From positions 389,264 to 453,263 of the forward strand of contig JACKAK010000003.1 in NCBI GenBank assembly GCA_020635115.1: 64,000 nucleotides of DNA, in the 5' to 3' direction. A program made the translations under genes and the position numbers. This document shows positions 35,500-44,002 of this stretch, piece by piece. The DNA comes from Halobacteriovoraceae bacterium (GTDB lineage Bacteria > Bdellovibrionota > Bacteriovoracia > Bacteriovoracales > Bacteriovoracaceae). The notes beneath the pieces are model-generated. The model searched no databases. It had not been told where the DNA came from and saw nothing but the letters and a program-made list of their open reading frames with translations. Each line of letters opens with the position of its first letter. The stretch's first letter is position 1.

Positions 35500-36917
35500 A
35501 CATTCTTCTTTATATTTTCAATTGGTATCAAAGGCACGAGTTTATTTAAGTCAGGCCCATGTCCTTGTCCAGTTAGGACAACTCTTGTTCCCATAAATAA
35601 GGGCCTTCCCTTAATCTTTAATTCTTTTTTCAGATAATCCATCCATTCCTGCATTTGAACACTTGTTACTCTATCAGTGGTATTTTCTAATTGTGCATCT
35701 AAGTATTGTGAAATCTTTAATGTCGTTTCCCACGATAGAATTTCTTTGTACTCATCATTTTTTTCAATAACATTACTAAAAATTGATTTGAGATGCTCTT
35801 CAATATCGGAAAAAATTTGAATTTTATCACGAAACAAATCTGCGAGAGAATTTTTCCACTCTATCGACTGCTGATGATAGGGAGAAGTAGAACAAACAAC
35901 CTGGTCAAAATTCATGATAAGTTGTTCTGTTGTGAGTTTTCTTAAATGCTGTTCATTAAAATAATTTAGTTTTTTAATGTCATATAAGGCCGGGGACTTA
36001 CTAAAACGAGTCAAATCAAATATATTTGCAACCTCGTCAAGGGAGAAAATATCCTTCTCTTCAGGGTGAGACCAGCCTAACAAAAGTAAATAATTCATGA
36101 GTGCTTCAGGAAGATAATGTTGTTCTCTGTACTGGGCCACAGAAGTTGCCCCATGTCTTTTAGAAAGTTTCTGCCGATCTTCTCCAACCAATAGAGATAC
36201 ATGTGCAAATTCCGGAGGTTTTACTCCAAGAGATTCATAAATCATTAACTGCCTTACAGTATTATTAAGGTGTTCTTCAGCTCTTATCACATGTGAAATC
36301 TTCATAAGATGGTCATCAATAGCACAACAAAAATTAAACGTTGGCATTTCATTAGATCTTAAAATAACAAAATCTCCCACCATGTCTTCGTTATAAGTGA
36401 CGTTCCCTCTGACAATATCGTTTAAAGTATATTTTTTTTGTGGATTCTTGAAACGGATGACGTATTCATCTCCAGCATCCATTTTCTTTTTTGCTTCAGC
36501 TTTTGGAAGATCTCTATATTTTCCGTGATAAATATGTGGGGCCTTCTTTTCAGTATTAGCTTGTTCAGTAAGTTTTTCTAATTCACTTGTGGTTAAAAAA
36601 CAAGGATAGGCATGCCCGGATTCTATCAAATCAAAAGCATACTTTTTATAAATTTCTTTTCTTTCTGATTGGCGATAAGGCCCGTATTCTCCACCATTAT
36701 CAGGGCCTTCATCCCATGTTATCCCACACCAATTTAAATCATCTATCATTTTGATTTCTGAATCTTTAGTACTTCTTTCTAGGTCAGTGTCCTCTATTCT
36801 AAGAATAAATTTTCCGTTTTTTGCCTTAGCAAAAAGATAGGAATATAAAGCTGTCCTTGCTCCACCAATATGGAGTAGTCCAGTCGGACTAGGGGCAAAT
36901 CGTACACGTATAGTCAT
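35481..36917 (-). CDS. gltX: Glutamyl-tRNA synthetase
   Basis: A 478-aa class I aminoacyl-tRNA synthetase. The HIGH-type motif is in PSPTGLLHIGGARTALY (HIGG, about 17-20) and the KMSKS-type motif is DRQKLSKRHGA (about 248). Length is normal for bacterial GluRS. The catalytic zinc-binding cysteines of E. coli GltX are not obvious. Whether it charges only tRNA-Glu or also tRNA-Gln cannot be read from this. AAGGAAAATTT precedes the ATG. Confidence 0.96.
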   Translation of the reverse strand: MTIRVRFAPSPTGLLHIGGARTALYSYLFAKAKNGKFILRIEDTDLERSTKDSEIKMIDDLNWCGITWDEGPDNGGEYGPYRQSERKEIYKKYAFDLIESGHAYPCFLTTSELEKLTEQANTEKKAPHIYHGKYRDLPKAEAKKKMDAGDEYVIRFKNPQKKYTLNDIVRGNVTYNEDMVGDFVILRSNEMPTFNFCCAIDDHLMKISHVIRAEEHLNNTVRQLMIYESLGVKPPEFAHVSLLVGEDRQKLSKRHGATSVAQYREQHYLPEALMNYLLLLGWSHPEEKDIFSLDEVANIFDLTRFSKSPALYDIKKLNYFNEQHLRKLTTEQLIMNFDQVVCSTSPYHQQSIEWKNSLADLFRDKIQIFSDIEEHLKSIFSNVIEKNDEYKEILSWETTLKISQYLDAQLENTTDRVTSVQMQEWMDYLKKELKIKGRPLFMGTRVVLTGQGHGPDLNKLVPLIPIENIKKNVKTSLT

Positions 36918-37046
36918 AAATTTTCCTTTTTCAGACTATCTACCATTTCCGCAAAATATTGAAAAGTATAAATACCAAGGTGCGTCTATATTCAATTGAC
37001 GAATGATAGCTTCTTTGAAGGCAAGGAATTGAAAGATACTTATAAT

Positions 37047-37586
37047 TTAGAACAAACTAGAAAAAACATATCGAATTCCGGCCTCATACCCAAGAACAGA
37101 ATAAATATTATCACCTGCATAGTAACTCAAATTTAAAAAAGTGGTCCATCGATCGTTAAAATCGTAATAAATTCCAAGACCTGCGTAATACGCATAGTAT
37201 GTGTCATTAATAAGTTGAGATAAAGTCAAACTGGACGAAGTCGTATAACTGGCCTTGACTCTTTGGGCAAGTGCCCCAAATTTAGAATCTAACCAACTAA
37301 GTAGTCTATATCTTCCACCAATTCCATATTGAGTTGTATTGAGTTCGATATTGAATAGGGCCCCTTGTTCTATATGTGTGTTTTCTAAATTTGATTGACG
37401 CCAAAACGCCTCAACTGACCAACTTGTCCACTGCCATCCCATTGCAATCCCTGGAGCATACGCCTCTGCTTTATTGTAGAAGCCTGTATCGGAAACTACT
37501 TGATTTTGAGTATAGTCAAGAGCAGTATAAAAATCTGCTCCAAATGCCGAGTAGATAGAAAGAAGAAAGGCCAGAATGTATTTCAT
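37047..37586 (-). CDS. Small outer-membrane beta-barrel protein
   Basis: A 179-aa exported protein. The signal peptide is about residues 1-16 (cleavage near SAFGA). The mature chain shows alternating aromatic/polar strands (WSVEAFWRQSNLE, GGRYRLLSWLDSKFGALAQ, YAYYAGLGIYYDF) and ends in Phe, as expected for an eight-strand OmpW/OmpX-type barrel. The ribosome-binding site AAGGAG lies within a hairpin that may control translation. Function unknown. Confidence 0.7.
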   Translation of the reverse strand: MKYILAFLLSIYSAFGADFYTALDYTQNQVVSDTGFYNKAEAYAPGIAMGWQWTSWSVEAFWRQSNLENTHIEQGALFNIELNTTQYGIGGRYRLLSWLDSKFGALAQRVKASYTTSSSLTLSQLINDTYYAYYAGLGIYYDFNDRWTTFLNLSYYAGDNIYSVLGYEAGIRYVFSSLF

Positions 37587-37591
37587 AAAAT

Positions 37592-37623
37592 CTCCTTAGG
37601 CGTTTTAATTATTACCTAGGGAG
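37592..37623 (-). promoter_or_regulatory. Hairpin covering the ribosome-binding site of the small barrel gene
   Basis: On the minus strand CTCCCTAGG (37615-37623) pairs with CCTAAGGAG (37592-37600), eight of nine positions, with a 14-base loop. The right arm contains the Shine-Dalgarno AAGGAG of the gene starting at 37586, so the hairpin would hide it. Confidence 0.5.
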
Positions 37624-37661
37624 AAAGTTTTCTTAAGAGAGCAAAGTATTCCGGTTTTTTA

Positions 37662-38159
37662 CTAATTCAGGATATTAGATTCAAGATTATATTTTTTTTC
37701 AGTTTTTTGGCCCAATTCTGGTAAATAATCTGTATAGGGATCAAGATGAGGAAAATAAATTTTTGAAATCTGTTTTTTGTCTATATCTAAAACTATTTTT
37801 ATCGGGTTTTCATCATTAATAAACTCAAATATTTTATCACTATAATTTACAAAACTGTCACATTCTTTGTGATTAGAAAAATAAAACCTTCCAACTATGA
37901 GATTTGCAAAATTTTTATATTCGATGAACGATTCTGGTTTACTTTTTGGGCCGTCTTGAAACCTACAGGCCAAAACTTGTGTGATGCCATTTAGTGACAT
38001 CAGATCATAAACCCTTCCTCCATTTACTGAAATGACATCACTCGAGGGGTCAGCTTTTTCGATTGTGAGATGGATAAATTTTTTTTGAGGTGGGTAGTAA
38101 ATTTGAGTCGCCAAGGCCACAGGCATAATTAAATAAGGTATCAACAATCTTCTAAACAT
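37662..38159 (-). CDS. Hypothetical exported protein, 165 aa
   Basis: Not recognised. The N-terminus MFRRLLIPYLIMPVALATQ looks like a short signal peptide with cleavage after VALA. The mature chain is mixed alpha/beta with two Cys (in ACRFQDG and HKECDSF) that could form a disulfide, and a Lys/Glu-rich C-terminus. It lies upstream of the small barrel gene on the same strand and may be cotranscribed with it, subject to the intervening hairpin. Confidence 0.6.
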   Translation of the reverse strand: MFRRLLIPYLIMPVALATQIYYPPQKKFIHLTIEKADPSSDVISVNGGRVYDLMSLNGITQVLACRFQDGPKSKPESFIEYKNFANLIVGRFYFSNHKECDSFVNYSDKIFEFINDENPIKIVLDIDKKQISKIYFPHLDPYTDYLPELGQKTEKKYNLESNILN

Positions 38160-38262
38160 AACCCTCCAAATGTTTATAGACTGTATTTATGCCTTAGATT
38201 ATTGACCTTATTGTCATGTAAATGTAGGCCCATAATCAAATTTTGTATTTTTTTAAGAGAAA

Positions 38263-38284
38263 AGTGGACCCTGATAGGCCCACT
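38263..38284 (-). terminator. Terminator after the 136-aa hypothetical gene
   Basis: On the minus strand AGTGGGCC pairs with GGTCCACT (8 bp including one G-U) around a six-base loop, followed by TTTTCTCTT. It lies 16 bases past the stop of the gene at 38300-38710. Confidence 0.6.
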
Positions 38285-38299
38285 CCACGAGATATAATA

Positions 38300-38710
38300 T
38301 TAAAGAGACTTTTCGAGTAGAGTAAGAAGAGATTTTTTTCTATCTGCAATATTATCAACATTAGTGCACGTTTGGTGGTTCAATATTAAAGTATCACCTT
38401 CTAGAGAAACCCACTGTGAAGCTGACCAGATTTCTCCTTCATTTTTAATTACAATTTTTTTGAGTAAACCAGCAATTGCTTCTTTACCCATATCATCTGC
38501 ACAGATTTCTTGAAGGGCACCAGTAAGTGGTTCAAAATATACTTTTGGGATACTTGTAGCATAGAGGTGATCTTTTCCATCTTCAGCAAGTTGTTCCCAA
38601 TGTACATTAATTTCAGGTTCATATCCCAAAATTGAGCAAATCTGATCCTTAATACCAGGAAATAAACTATCTTCAACTTCTTTTATAGCGCGTTTTTCTT
38701 TCAATCCCAT
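38300..38710 (-). CDS. Hypothetical cytoplasmic protein, 136 aa
   Basis: Not recognised. No signal peptide or membrane helix. An N-terminal helical part (GLKEKRAIKEVEDSLFPG) is followed by a mixed alpha/beta region, including VHWEQLAEDGKD and VYFEPLTGALQEICAD, that looks like a compact soluble domain. Strong ribosome-binding site AAAGGAGATCGTA before the ATG, and a hairpin terminator follows. Coding character is good (strong start, ordinary composition), so it is very probably a real gene. Confidence 0.7.
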   Translation of the reverse strand: MGLKEKRAIKEVEDSLFPGIKDQICSILGYEPEINVHWEQLAEDGKDHLYATSIPKVYFEPLTGALQEICADDMGKEAIAGLLKKIVIKNEGEIWSASQWVSLEGDTLILNHQTCTNVDNIADRKKSLLTLLEKSL

Positions 38711-39188
38711 TACGATCTCCTTTTGGATAAATTCTTTATTGTGATAATGGCGATTTTAAACTTTGCTTACTTTTTTACAAAGAAAAATATTATAAAAATA
38801 AACAGGACAATCAAAACCCTCGATTAAATCGGCTCTCTAGGAGTTTTCATTTTTTTTCACATATAAAAAATAATAAAAATAGTGTCTCAAAAAATTGGTA
38901 TAAATTCGTATGAATAAAAGATTTCATTTGTTTATAGATATTTTTGATGAAAAGTTTAAAAATATCTGTTTTATTTTTGAGTTAAATACCTCTCTTCGAG
39001 CTTTGATATAGACAACTGTTGCATCAAAGAAGAGAAAATAAACAAAAATTTTCATCTACTTCTTTTAAGATTCTTTCTTTTTGTTCAGGTGAATACTTCA
39101 TTAAATAACTCCATTTTTAATAATTTAAACACAAAATCCTTACGAGGAAATTGTCCGGAGTATATAGGGGATCAGAAAGTATTACCCT
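38711..39188. other. 478-base intergenic region with a transposase-like scrap
   Basis: Very AT-rich and without an intact gene. It contains a short minus-strand peptide resembling the start of an IS3-type transposase (39024-39101), an imperfect inverted repeat (CTCTTC..CTTTGAT at 38992-39007 with ATCAAAGAAGAG at 39023-39034) and one copy of the intergenic motif AAAAATATCTGTTT (38958-38971). Confidence 0.6.
39024..39101 (-). pseudogene. Possible remnant of an IS3-family transposase orfA
   Basis: A 25-codon minus-strand frame begins MKYSPEQKERILKEVDEN, very like the N-terminus of IS3/IS911 OrfA proteins (M-K-Y-S-P-E-x-K-x-x-I-L-K-E-V), then loses similarity and stops. No helix-turn-helix, orfB or terminal repeats are found nearby. 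A chance resemblance cannot be excluded at this length. Confidence 0.35.
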
Positions 39189-40157
39189 CTACTTCTTTTG
39201 ACTTTTGCAAGGATATTGAACTTTTGCAAAAGCAACATTTAAAACCTCTTTGTGTTTTACATGATGTCCACTTCCATAGACGATGAGAACTCTTCGATTC
39301 CGATTGACTTCGTTGTTGACCACTTCCAAAATATTTCTTTCACGAATCTCATCAACAGCATATGACATTCGTTGACCAAAATTTCCTTTTTCTAGTGGCA
39401 TAATACTTTCTGACGTAACATCTTCTAACTTAAAGTCTGTATTCATGTTAACTTTATACCAAATTTTAAACTCATCAATACTTAAAGGTGTTCTACCTTC
39501 TGACCTATCAAAACGAGTTTGATAATTCTTGAAATTTTCTTCAAACGATTTCCCACTTCTAATCCATTGAGTACAGTTTCTGAGCACAAAAAATGCCTCT
39601 ACATCAAGTCGACTTATACCCTTATTGGTCAACTCTTTGAATACCTTGTTATCACCTGGCTCTCCACCAATGAATGGAATACCGTTGGATGACGCCAAGT
39701 GAGCTGTATACATTGACTCTCCACATCTTGAAAATTCATTATCTGAGCAAGTCTTGGCATACTTTTTAACTTCCTCTGGACTTTCACCTAAAAAAGAAGG
39801 TACTCCTTCTATTATCACGATATCGGGCCTAAAATTTTTAATCTGATTCTCAACCATAGAGAAAGTATTTGCATTATCTGTTTTATTACCGTGCTTAGCT
39901 GAGAGGTAAATTAGTTGTCTACCATTTTGTGAATACTCTGCTACAAAAGGAGAAAAACAGGGTTCCAACTTTTGTCTTTCATTGGTCCAGTTTACAATCT
40001 TACTATAATCAAACTTAATTTTTGTATGTGATGAGTATGACTCAAAAATCTCAATCTCATTTTCAGTCATAGGTAGACCTTGTAAACTATTACAAGGCTC
40101 CTGTGACATTACGGCTTTAAAGATTAGTAAAATAATGAGTAAATTTAATAATTTCAC
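39189..40157 (-). CDS. Exported TraB/TIKI-like protein
   Basis: A 322-aa protein with a signal peptide (about residues 1-18). Segments typical of the TraB/TIKI/EreA-like fold occur in order: YLSAKHGN (about 95), DIVIIEGVPSFLGE (about 120), GGEPGD (about 165), and near the C-terminus RERNILEVVNNEV followed by RVLIVYGSGHHVKHKEVL. The paired Glu and His residues could form a metal site, as in TIKI proteases. Six or more cysteines suggest disulfides in the periplasm. Substrate unknown. The start is GTG with no clear ribosome-binding site, so the true start may differ. Confidence 0.55.
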   Translation of the reverse strand: MKLLNLLIILLIFKAVMSQEPCNSLQGLPMTENEIEIFESYSSHTKIKFDYSKIVNWTNERQKLEPCFSPFVAEYSQNGRQLIYLSAKHGNKTDNANTFSMVENQIKNFRPDIVIIEGVPSFLGESPEEVKKYAKTCSDNEFSRCGESMYTAHLASSNGIPFIGGEPGDNKVFKELTNKGISRLDVEAFFVLRNCTQWIRSGKSFEENFKNYQTRFDRSEGRTPLSIDEFKIWYKVNMNTDFKLEDVTSESIMPLEKGNFGQRMSYAVDEIRERNILEVVNNEVNRNRRVLIVYGSGHHVKHKEVLNVAFAKVQYPCKSQKK

Positions 40158-40461
40158 ATATCATTATCGACAAATTATTCATCACTTTGACGAACTATTC
40201 CACATTTGTATCAAAACAGGAAAAGTGTTCCTAGATTCTCCAAGTAATGTAGAATCTTTTGCCAAAAGACCCCATGAGACACACCTTTAAGGCACTTTAA
40301 GACTACTTTTCACTCATAAATTTCTTGAAGATGAGCTGTTTGTTGAAGCTATAGATACCAAACTTAGAATAACCAAAAATCCATTAATAGGGGCTTATCG
40401 AGGCCCATAGAATGTGATAGTTTCTAATAGCGTTAATAATTATAAAAAAGTTAGAAAAGAT
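40158..40461. other. 304-base region between the TraB-like gene and mutM
   Basis: No intact gene. From about 40292 to 40410 the plus strand reads open in one frame (LLFTHKFLEDELFVEAIDTK, then LRITKNPLIGAYRGP and stop) with coding-like composition but no start codon, so it may be the tail of a lost gene. Confidence 0.4.
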
Positions 40462-41277
40462 ATGCCTGAACTACCAGAAGTTGAAACAATTCGAAAGCAA
40501 ATTAGTTCTTCCTTTCCCATGAAAGTTAACAATGTTGAATTTTCTAAGGTTAGTCAAAGAATAGTTAAAAGCAAAGAGTTTAATCCAAAAGAGTTTGTCA
40601 TCTATAATACCCAAAGAATTGGAAAAGTTATCATTTTTAATATTGGAAATAAATTCACAATTATCTCAGGTCTTGGAATGTCTGGAAGCTGGAGAATCTC
40701 AAAAAATAAAGTGAGTGAAAAACATACTCATATCCAATTCACTGGTTTTGATAAAAACAATCAAGAGATTCACCTGGCCTATGTTGACCCAAGAAGATTT
40801 GGGAGCATTCACTTCTTAAAAAAAGAAAATCAAAAAAATTGGTTGAAAAGATTAGGGCCAGATATTGCTTCTGCTGATTTTAATTTAAAATACTTGCAGT
40901 CTATCCAAAAACATCATTCTCATAAAATATTAAAACCATTTCTGCTTGATCAAAAGTATTTTGCTGGAATCGGAAATTATATGGCCAGTGAAATCTGTGC
41001 GAGAGCGAATGTCTTACCAACAAGAAAATTTGGAGACTTAAAAATAAATGAGCTTAAAGCAATTCTCAAAAGCACTAAAGTACTTCTAGATAACTCTATC
41101 AAAACAGGAGGTACAACATTTTCAGGAGGCTATACAGACGCTTATGGTAACAAAGGAGAAGGAGTAAAAAATTTAGTAGTCTTTCACCAAACTCACTGTG
41201 GACTATGTGGCCAATTTGTTCAAAAAATAGTCCAATCACAAAGAAGCACATATTATTGTCAAAGTTGTCAGAAATAG
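40462..41277 (+). CDS. mutM: Formamidopyrimidine-DNA glycosylase (Fpg)
   Basis: A 271-aa base-excision repair enzyme that removes 8-oxoguanine and nicks the strand. The start at 40462 is fixed by chemistry: MPELPEVE puts the catalytic Pro at residue 2 and Glu at residue 3; an upstream GTG extension would bury them. GIGNYMASEICARANVLP is the helix-two-turn-helix segment. The C-terminal zinc finger has four Cys (CGLCG and YYCQSC). Length is typical. Confidence 0.96.
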   Translation: MPELPEVETIRKQISSSFPMKVNNVEFSKVSQRIVKSKEFNPKEFVIYNTQRIGKVIIFNIGNKFTIISGLGMSGSWRISKNKVSEKHTHIQFTGFDKNNQEIHLAYVDPRRFGSIHFLKKENQKNWLKRLGPDIASADFNLKYLQSIQKHHSHKILKPFLLDQKYFAGIGNYMASEICARANVLPTRKFGDLKINELKAILKSTKVLLDNSIKTGGTTFSGGYTDAYGNKGEGVKNLVVFHQTHCGLCGQFVQKIVQSQRSTYYCQSCQK

Positions 41278-41390
41278 ACCAAACTCCACTATTACAGCAC
41301 TTAGTATTATCAAGAAGTTACAGTTTTATAACCTGGTAGTTGAGTATTCTGATTAAAATGCCGAACAGTCTAATAAAAAGTGGAGTATTT

Positions 41391-42296
41391 ATGGGTCTAG
41401 TGCAGATTAAAAGTCTAAGTAAGACTTTTATAGTCCAAAACGCCAAAGGTAAATTCACCAAAAATCGTGTTCTCGATAATATTGATCTCGAACTCAACTC
41501 CGGGCGTTTTTATGGATTACTTGGAAGAAATGGTGCGGGCAAATCAACATTAATGAAAATATTAATGAAACGTTGTCTTTATAATCAAGGTGAAGTGTTT
41601 ATTGATGGTGTCAATCTTATGAACGATGATCCAAATTTTAACATCATCACAGGATACATAACTGAGACAACTAATCTCAATTCAAAAATCAGCTTACTTA
41701 GTCATATTGATATCTACAAAGAGTGTTATCACAACTGGGATCAATCACTTTTTGAACAATTCTGTGTTGCTTTAAATCTAAACTTAAATAAGACCTATGA
41801 AGAATTATCTCGAGGACAAAAAATGCAATTTCTCTTCGCTGTAACAATGTCCTCACGCCCAAAACTTGTCTTACTCGATGAGATTACTTCCGTACTAGAT
41901 GCCTATGCCAGAAATTATATACTCGACTATCTAGATGTATTCGTCCAAGAAGGTGGAACAGTTTTAATGGCCACAAATATTGTGAGTGAAATTCAACTTT
42001 ATGTTGATCATATTTTGATCATTGATAATTCAAAAATAAAATTATCTCTCTCAGTTGAAGAAATTGAAAAGCATTTTAGAAAAATTAGAATAAAAGATAA
42101 ACAGACAATCACGAAATTTGAGAGTCATGAATTTCTAAAAAAAGTTGGTCTTAACAGCGATTCTTCTTTTAATTACCTTCTCAAAGAGGAAAATATCTCT
42201 CTTTTAGATAGTATAGAATATGAATCTGATCGTAGAGGTATATCAGCTGAAGATTTATTCATCTACTTCACTGGTAACACAAGAGGTGATGAATGA
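41391..42296 (+). CDS. ABC transporter ATP-binding protein
   Basis: A 301-aa ATPase. Walker A is GRNGAGKST (about 44-52), the signature is ELSRGQKMQFLFA (about 138), and Walker B is PKLVLLDEI (about 160). The Q-loop and D-loop regions look normal. The C-terminal 80 residues are an extra domain. The ATG at 41391 has GGAG six bases upstream and fits the family N-terminus; the longer frame from 41340 does not. It overlaps the membrane protein gene by four bases (ATGA), so they form one transporter. Resembles exporters of the YhaQ/EcsA/YtrB type; the substrate is unknown. Confidence 0.9.
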   Translation: MGLVQIKSLSKTFIVQNAKGKFTKNRVLDNIDLELNSGRFYGLLGRNGAGKSTLMKILMKRCLYNQGEVFIDGVNLMNDDPNFNIITGYITETTNLNSKISLLSHIDIYKECYHNWDQSLFEQFCVALNLNLNKTYEELSRGQKMQFLFAVTMSSRPKLVLLDEITSVLDAYARNYILDYLDVFVQEGGTVLMATNIVSEIQLYVDHILIIDNSKIKLSLSVEEIEKHFRKIRIKDKQTITKFESHEFLKKVGLNSDSSFNYLLKEENISLLDSIEYESDRRGISAEDLFIYFTGNTRGDE

Positions 42297-44002
42297 AGAG
42301 TTTATATAAAAAAATGTTCATAGATTTTCATAAAAAGCTGGCCTCAGTGATGGCGTTTCTCTTTGCAATAGATCTCTTTTTTAAAATAACGAAAGATGAA
42401 AACTTTTCTTTCTTTCTAACTCTTTTTTTGTTTGGTTGTATTTTTATTGTTATCTACAGCAATTCATACTTAAACAAGTCATTGGACTTTCTTCTCTCAC
42501 TTCCTGTTACGAGAAAATCTATCTTTAAATTCTATATCAAATGGAATTCTATAAACTATCTCGTATACTCATTTTATTTTTTTGTATATTATTTCTTATA
42601 TAAGTTATTTCCAAATTTTTTAAAAATACAGGGGCCAAGCACAAAATATATCCCGAAAAAAGAGGTTCTCGGAGATCCAATTTATACTATAAACTTTTTC
42701 TATTCTACTGAATATCTTTCTATCTTTTTTTTGATTTTGTTATTATTCTCACTAACCATCATTGGCAATCCATCTCACGCTAATCAAAAAATGATTTTTA
42801 TAAATGACGACCGAAAGATTGATGAAATTGACAATAAAAAAGTACATAGAAAAATCGTCAATAAATTTTTATTCATATTTGCTGTAATTATGATTTTCTA
42901 TAAAACAAATATAATCTCATACAATTTAGTTTTATTTACGGGTTTGCTTTTTTTCACGTATTATGCCGTTGTACATAATTATTACTCAAGTTTTTTTCTT
43001 CACTCAGAGATTAAGAAAAAAATATTCAAAAAAACAATCTTTTTGCCAATATCAATAACATCATTTCTTCTTCTTTCATTATTTCTGGCACAAAATTCAA
43101 ATGATCCTAACGTGCAAGCGTACTCAAAACTTGATTATGATGGCCTTCCGGTAATTGGTTTAAACAAAGATGATTCTGTTCGGTTTCTTAGGGATAAAGA
43201 GGTTTACTTAAGTATGAAAAGAAAAATATTACATAGACTCAACAAGAATCAAGATGAATATAAAATATCATTGGATCATAAAGTTTCACTCGAAAAACTA
43301 GGATTATCATTCAGTGAAGTTTCCCAAATAATGCATCAATCTTACAGTCATCGTTGGATAAAAGAAGTTAGTCTTAGAAACATCAAACAAGACGAGTTTC
43401 TTACATTTCTAAATATTTTAACTAAAGATAATTCTTTTAAGGACGACACCAATTCAACAGAATTCAACAAATTAGTTAAATTTAATTTTTCTAATTATTA
43501 TGAGCTTTTTAAGAGAAATGATCTTTTGGAATTAATGAAAGTGGCCTTGTCTCACAAAAGTGAGCTTGGGAATTTGTTTTATTTAAAAGCTGCCAAATTT
43601 ATAGAGGATGAAAGTATTCACCAAACTATTGCTCTAAATTGGGATAGCTTTATTCATTTTCCGAACTCGTTTAGAACTTTGCAGTTAGCACAATATGGAA
43701 AGACTTTTAGTGATCAAAATGAATTTTTAAAGAATTTAGAAAATAATAAAATAGGCAGAACTCTATCTTCTCAAGAAATATTTTGTGAACAAATTATTAA
43801 AAATATTGAAAATTTTGAACTATCTTCGACAAATCCATTGGATTATCAAAAATTAAATCAATGTCTCTTTAAATTGGCGAAACCTGAAAATAGAGGGGCC
43901 CTTGTAAATACTAATCTGTACACATATGAAAATCGTTTGAATGAAAATAACCCTCTCATTAAAGAATTGGGTCAGTTAAAAAGGCAAGATAACGTCTATT
44001 AA
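42293..44002 (+). CDS. ABC transporter membrane subunit with large C-terminal domain
   Basis: A 569-aa partner of the upstream ATPase, translationally coupled by a four-base overlap. About six membrane helices lie in residues 15-270 (FFLTLFLFGCIFIVIYSNSYL, LVYSFYFFVYYFLYKLF and FLPISITSFLLLSLFLA among them). The remaining 300 residues are soluble and helical and not recognised; such a tail is longer than in ordinary ABC-2 permeases. Its end overlaps the convergent barrel gene by four bases. Confidence 0.75.
   Translation: MKSLYKKMFIDFHKKLASVMAFLFAIDLFFKITKDENFSFFLTLFLFGCIFIVIYSNSYLNKSLDFLLSLPVTRKSIFKFYIKWNSINYLVYSFYFFVYYFLYKLFPNFLKIQGPSTKYIPKKEVLGDPIYTINFFYSTEYLSIFFLILLLFSLTIIGNPSHANQKMIFINDDRKIDEIDNKKVHRKIVNKFLFIFAVIMIFYKTNIISYNLVLFTGLLFFTYYAVVHNYYSSFFLHSEIKKKIFKKTIFLPISITSFLLLSLFLAQNSNDPNVQAYSKLDYDGLPVIGLNKDDSVRFLRDKEVYLSMKRKILHRLNKNQDEYKISLDHKVSLEKLGLSFSEVSQIMHQSYSHRWIKEVSLRNIKQDEFLTFLNILTKDNSFKDDTNSTEFNKLVKFNFSNYYELFKRNDLLELMKVALSHKSELGNLFYLKAAKFIEDESIHQTIALNWDSFIHFPNSFRTLQLAQYGKTFSDQNEFLKNLENNKIGRTLSSQEIFCEQIIKNIENFELSSTNPLDYQKLNQCLFKLAKPENRGALVNTNLYTYENRLNENNPLIKELGQLKRQDNVY

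Noticed and set aside
40160..40190. GTCGATAA with TCAA 15 bases upstream before the TraB-like gene (sigma-28-like)
   Set aside because: One mismatch in each half, and the -10 box would lie almost on the start codon, leaving no leader.
40414..40461. Upstream GTG start for mutM
   Set aside because: It would bury the catalytic Pro2 that must be at the mature N-terminus.
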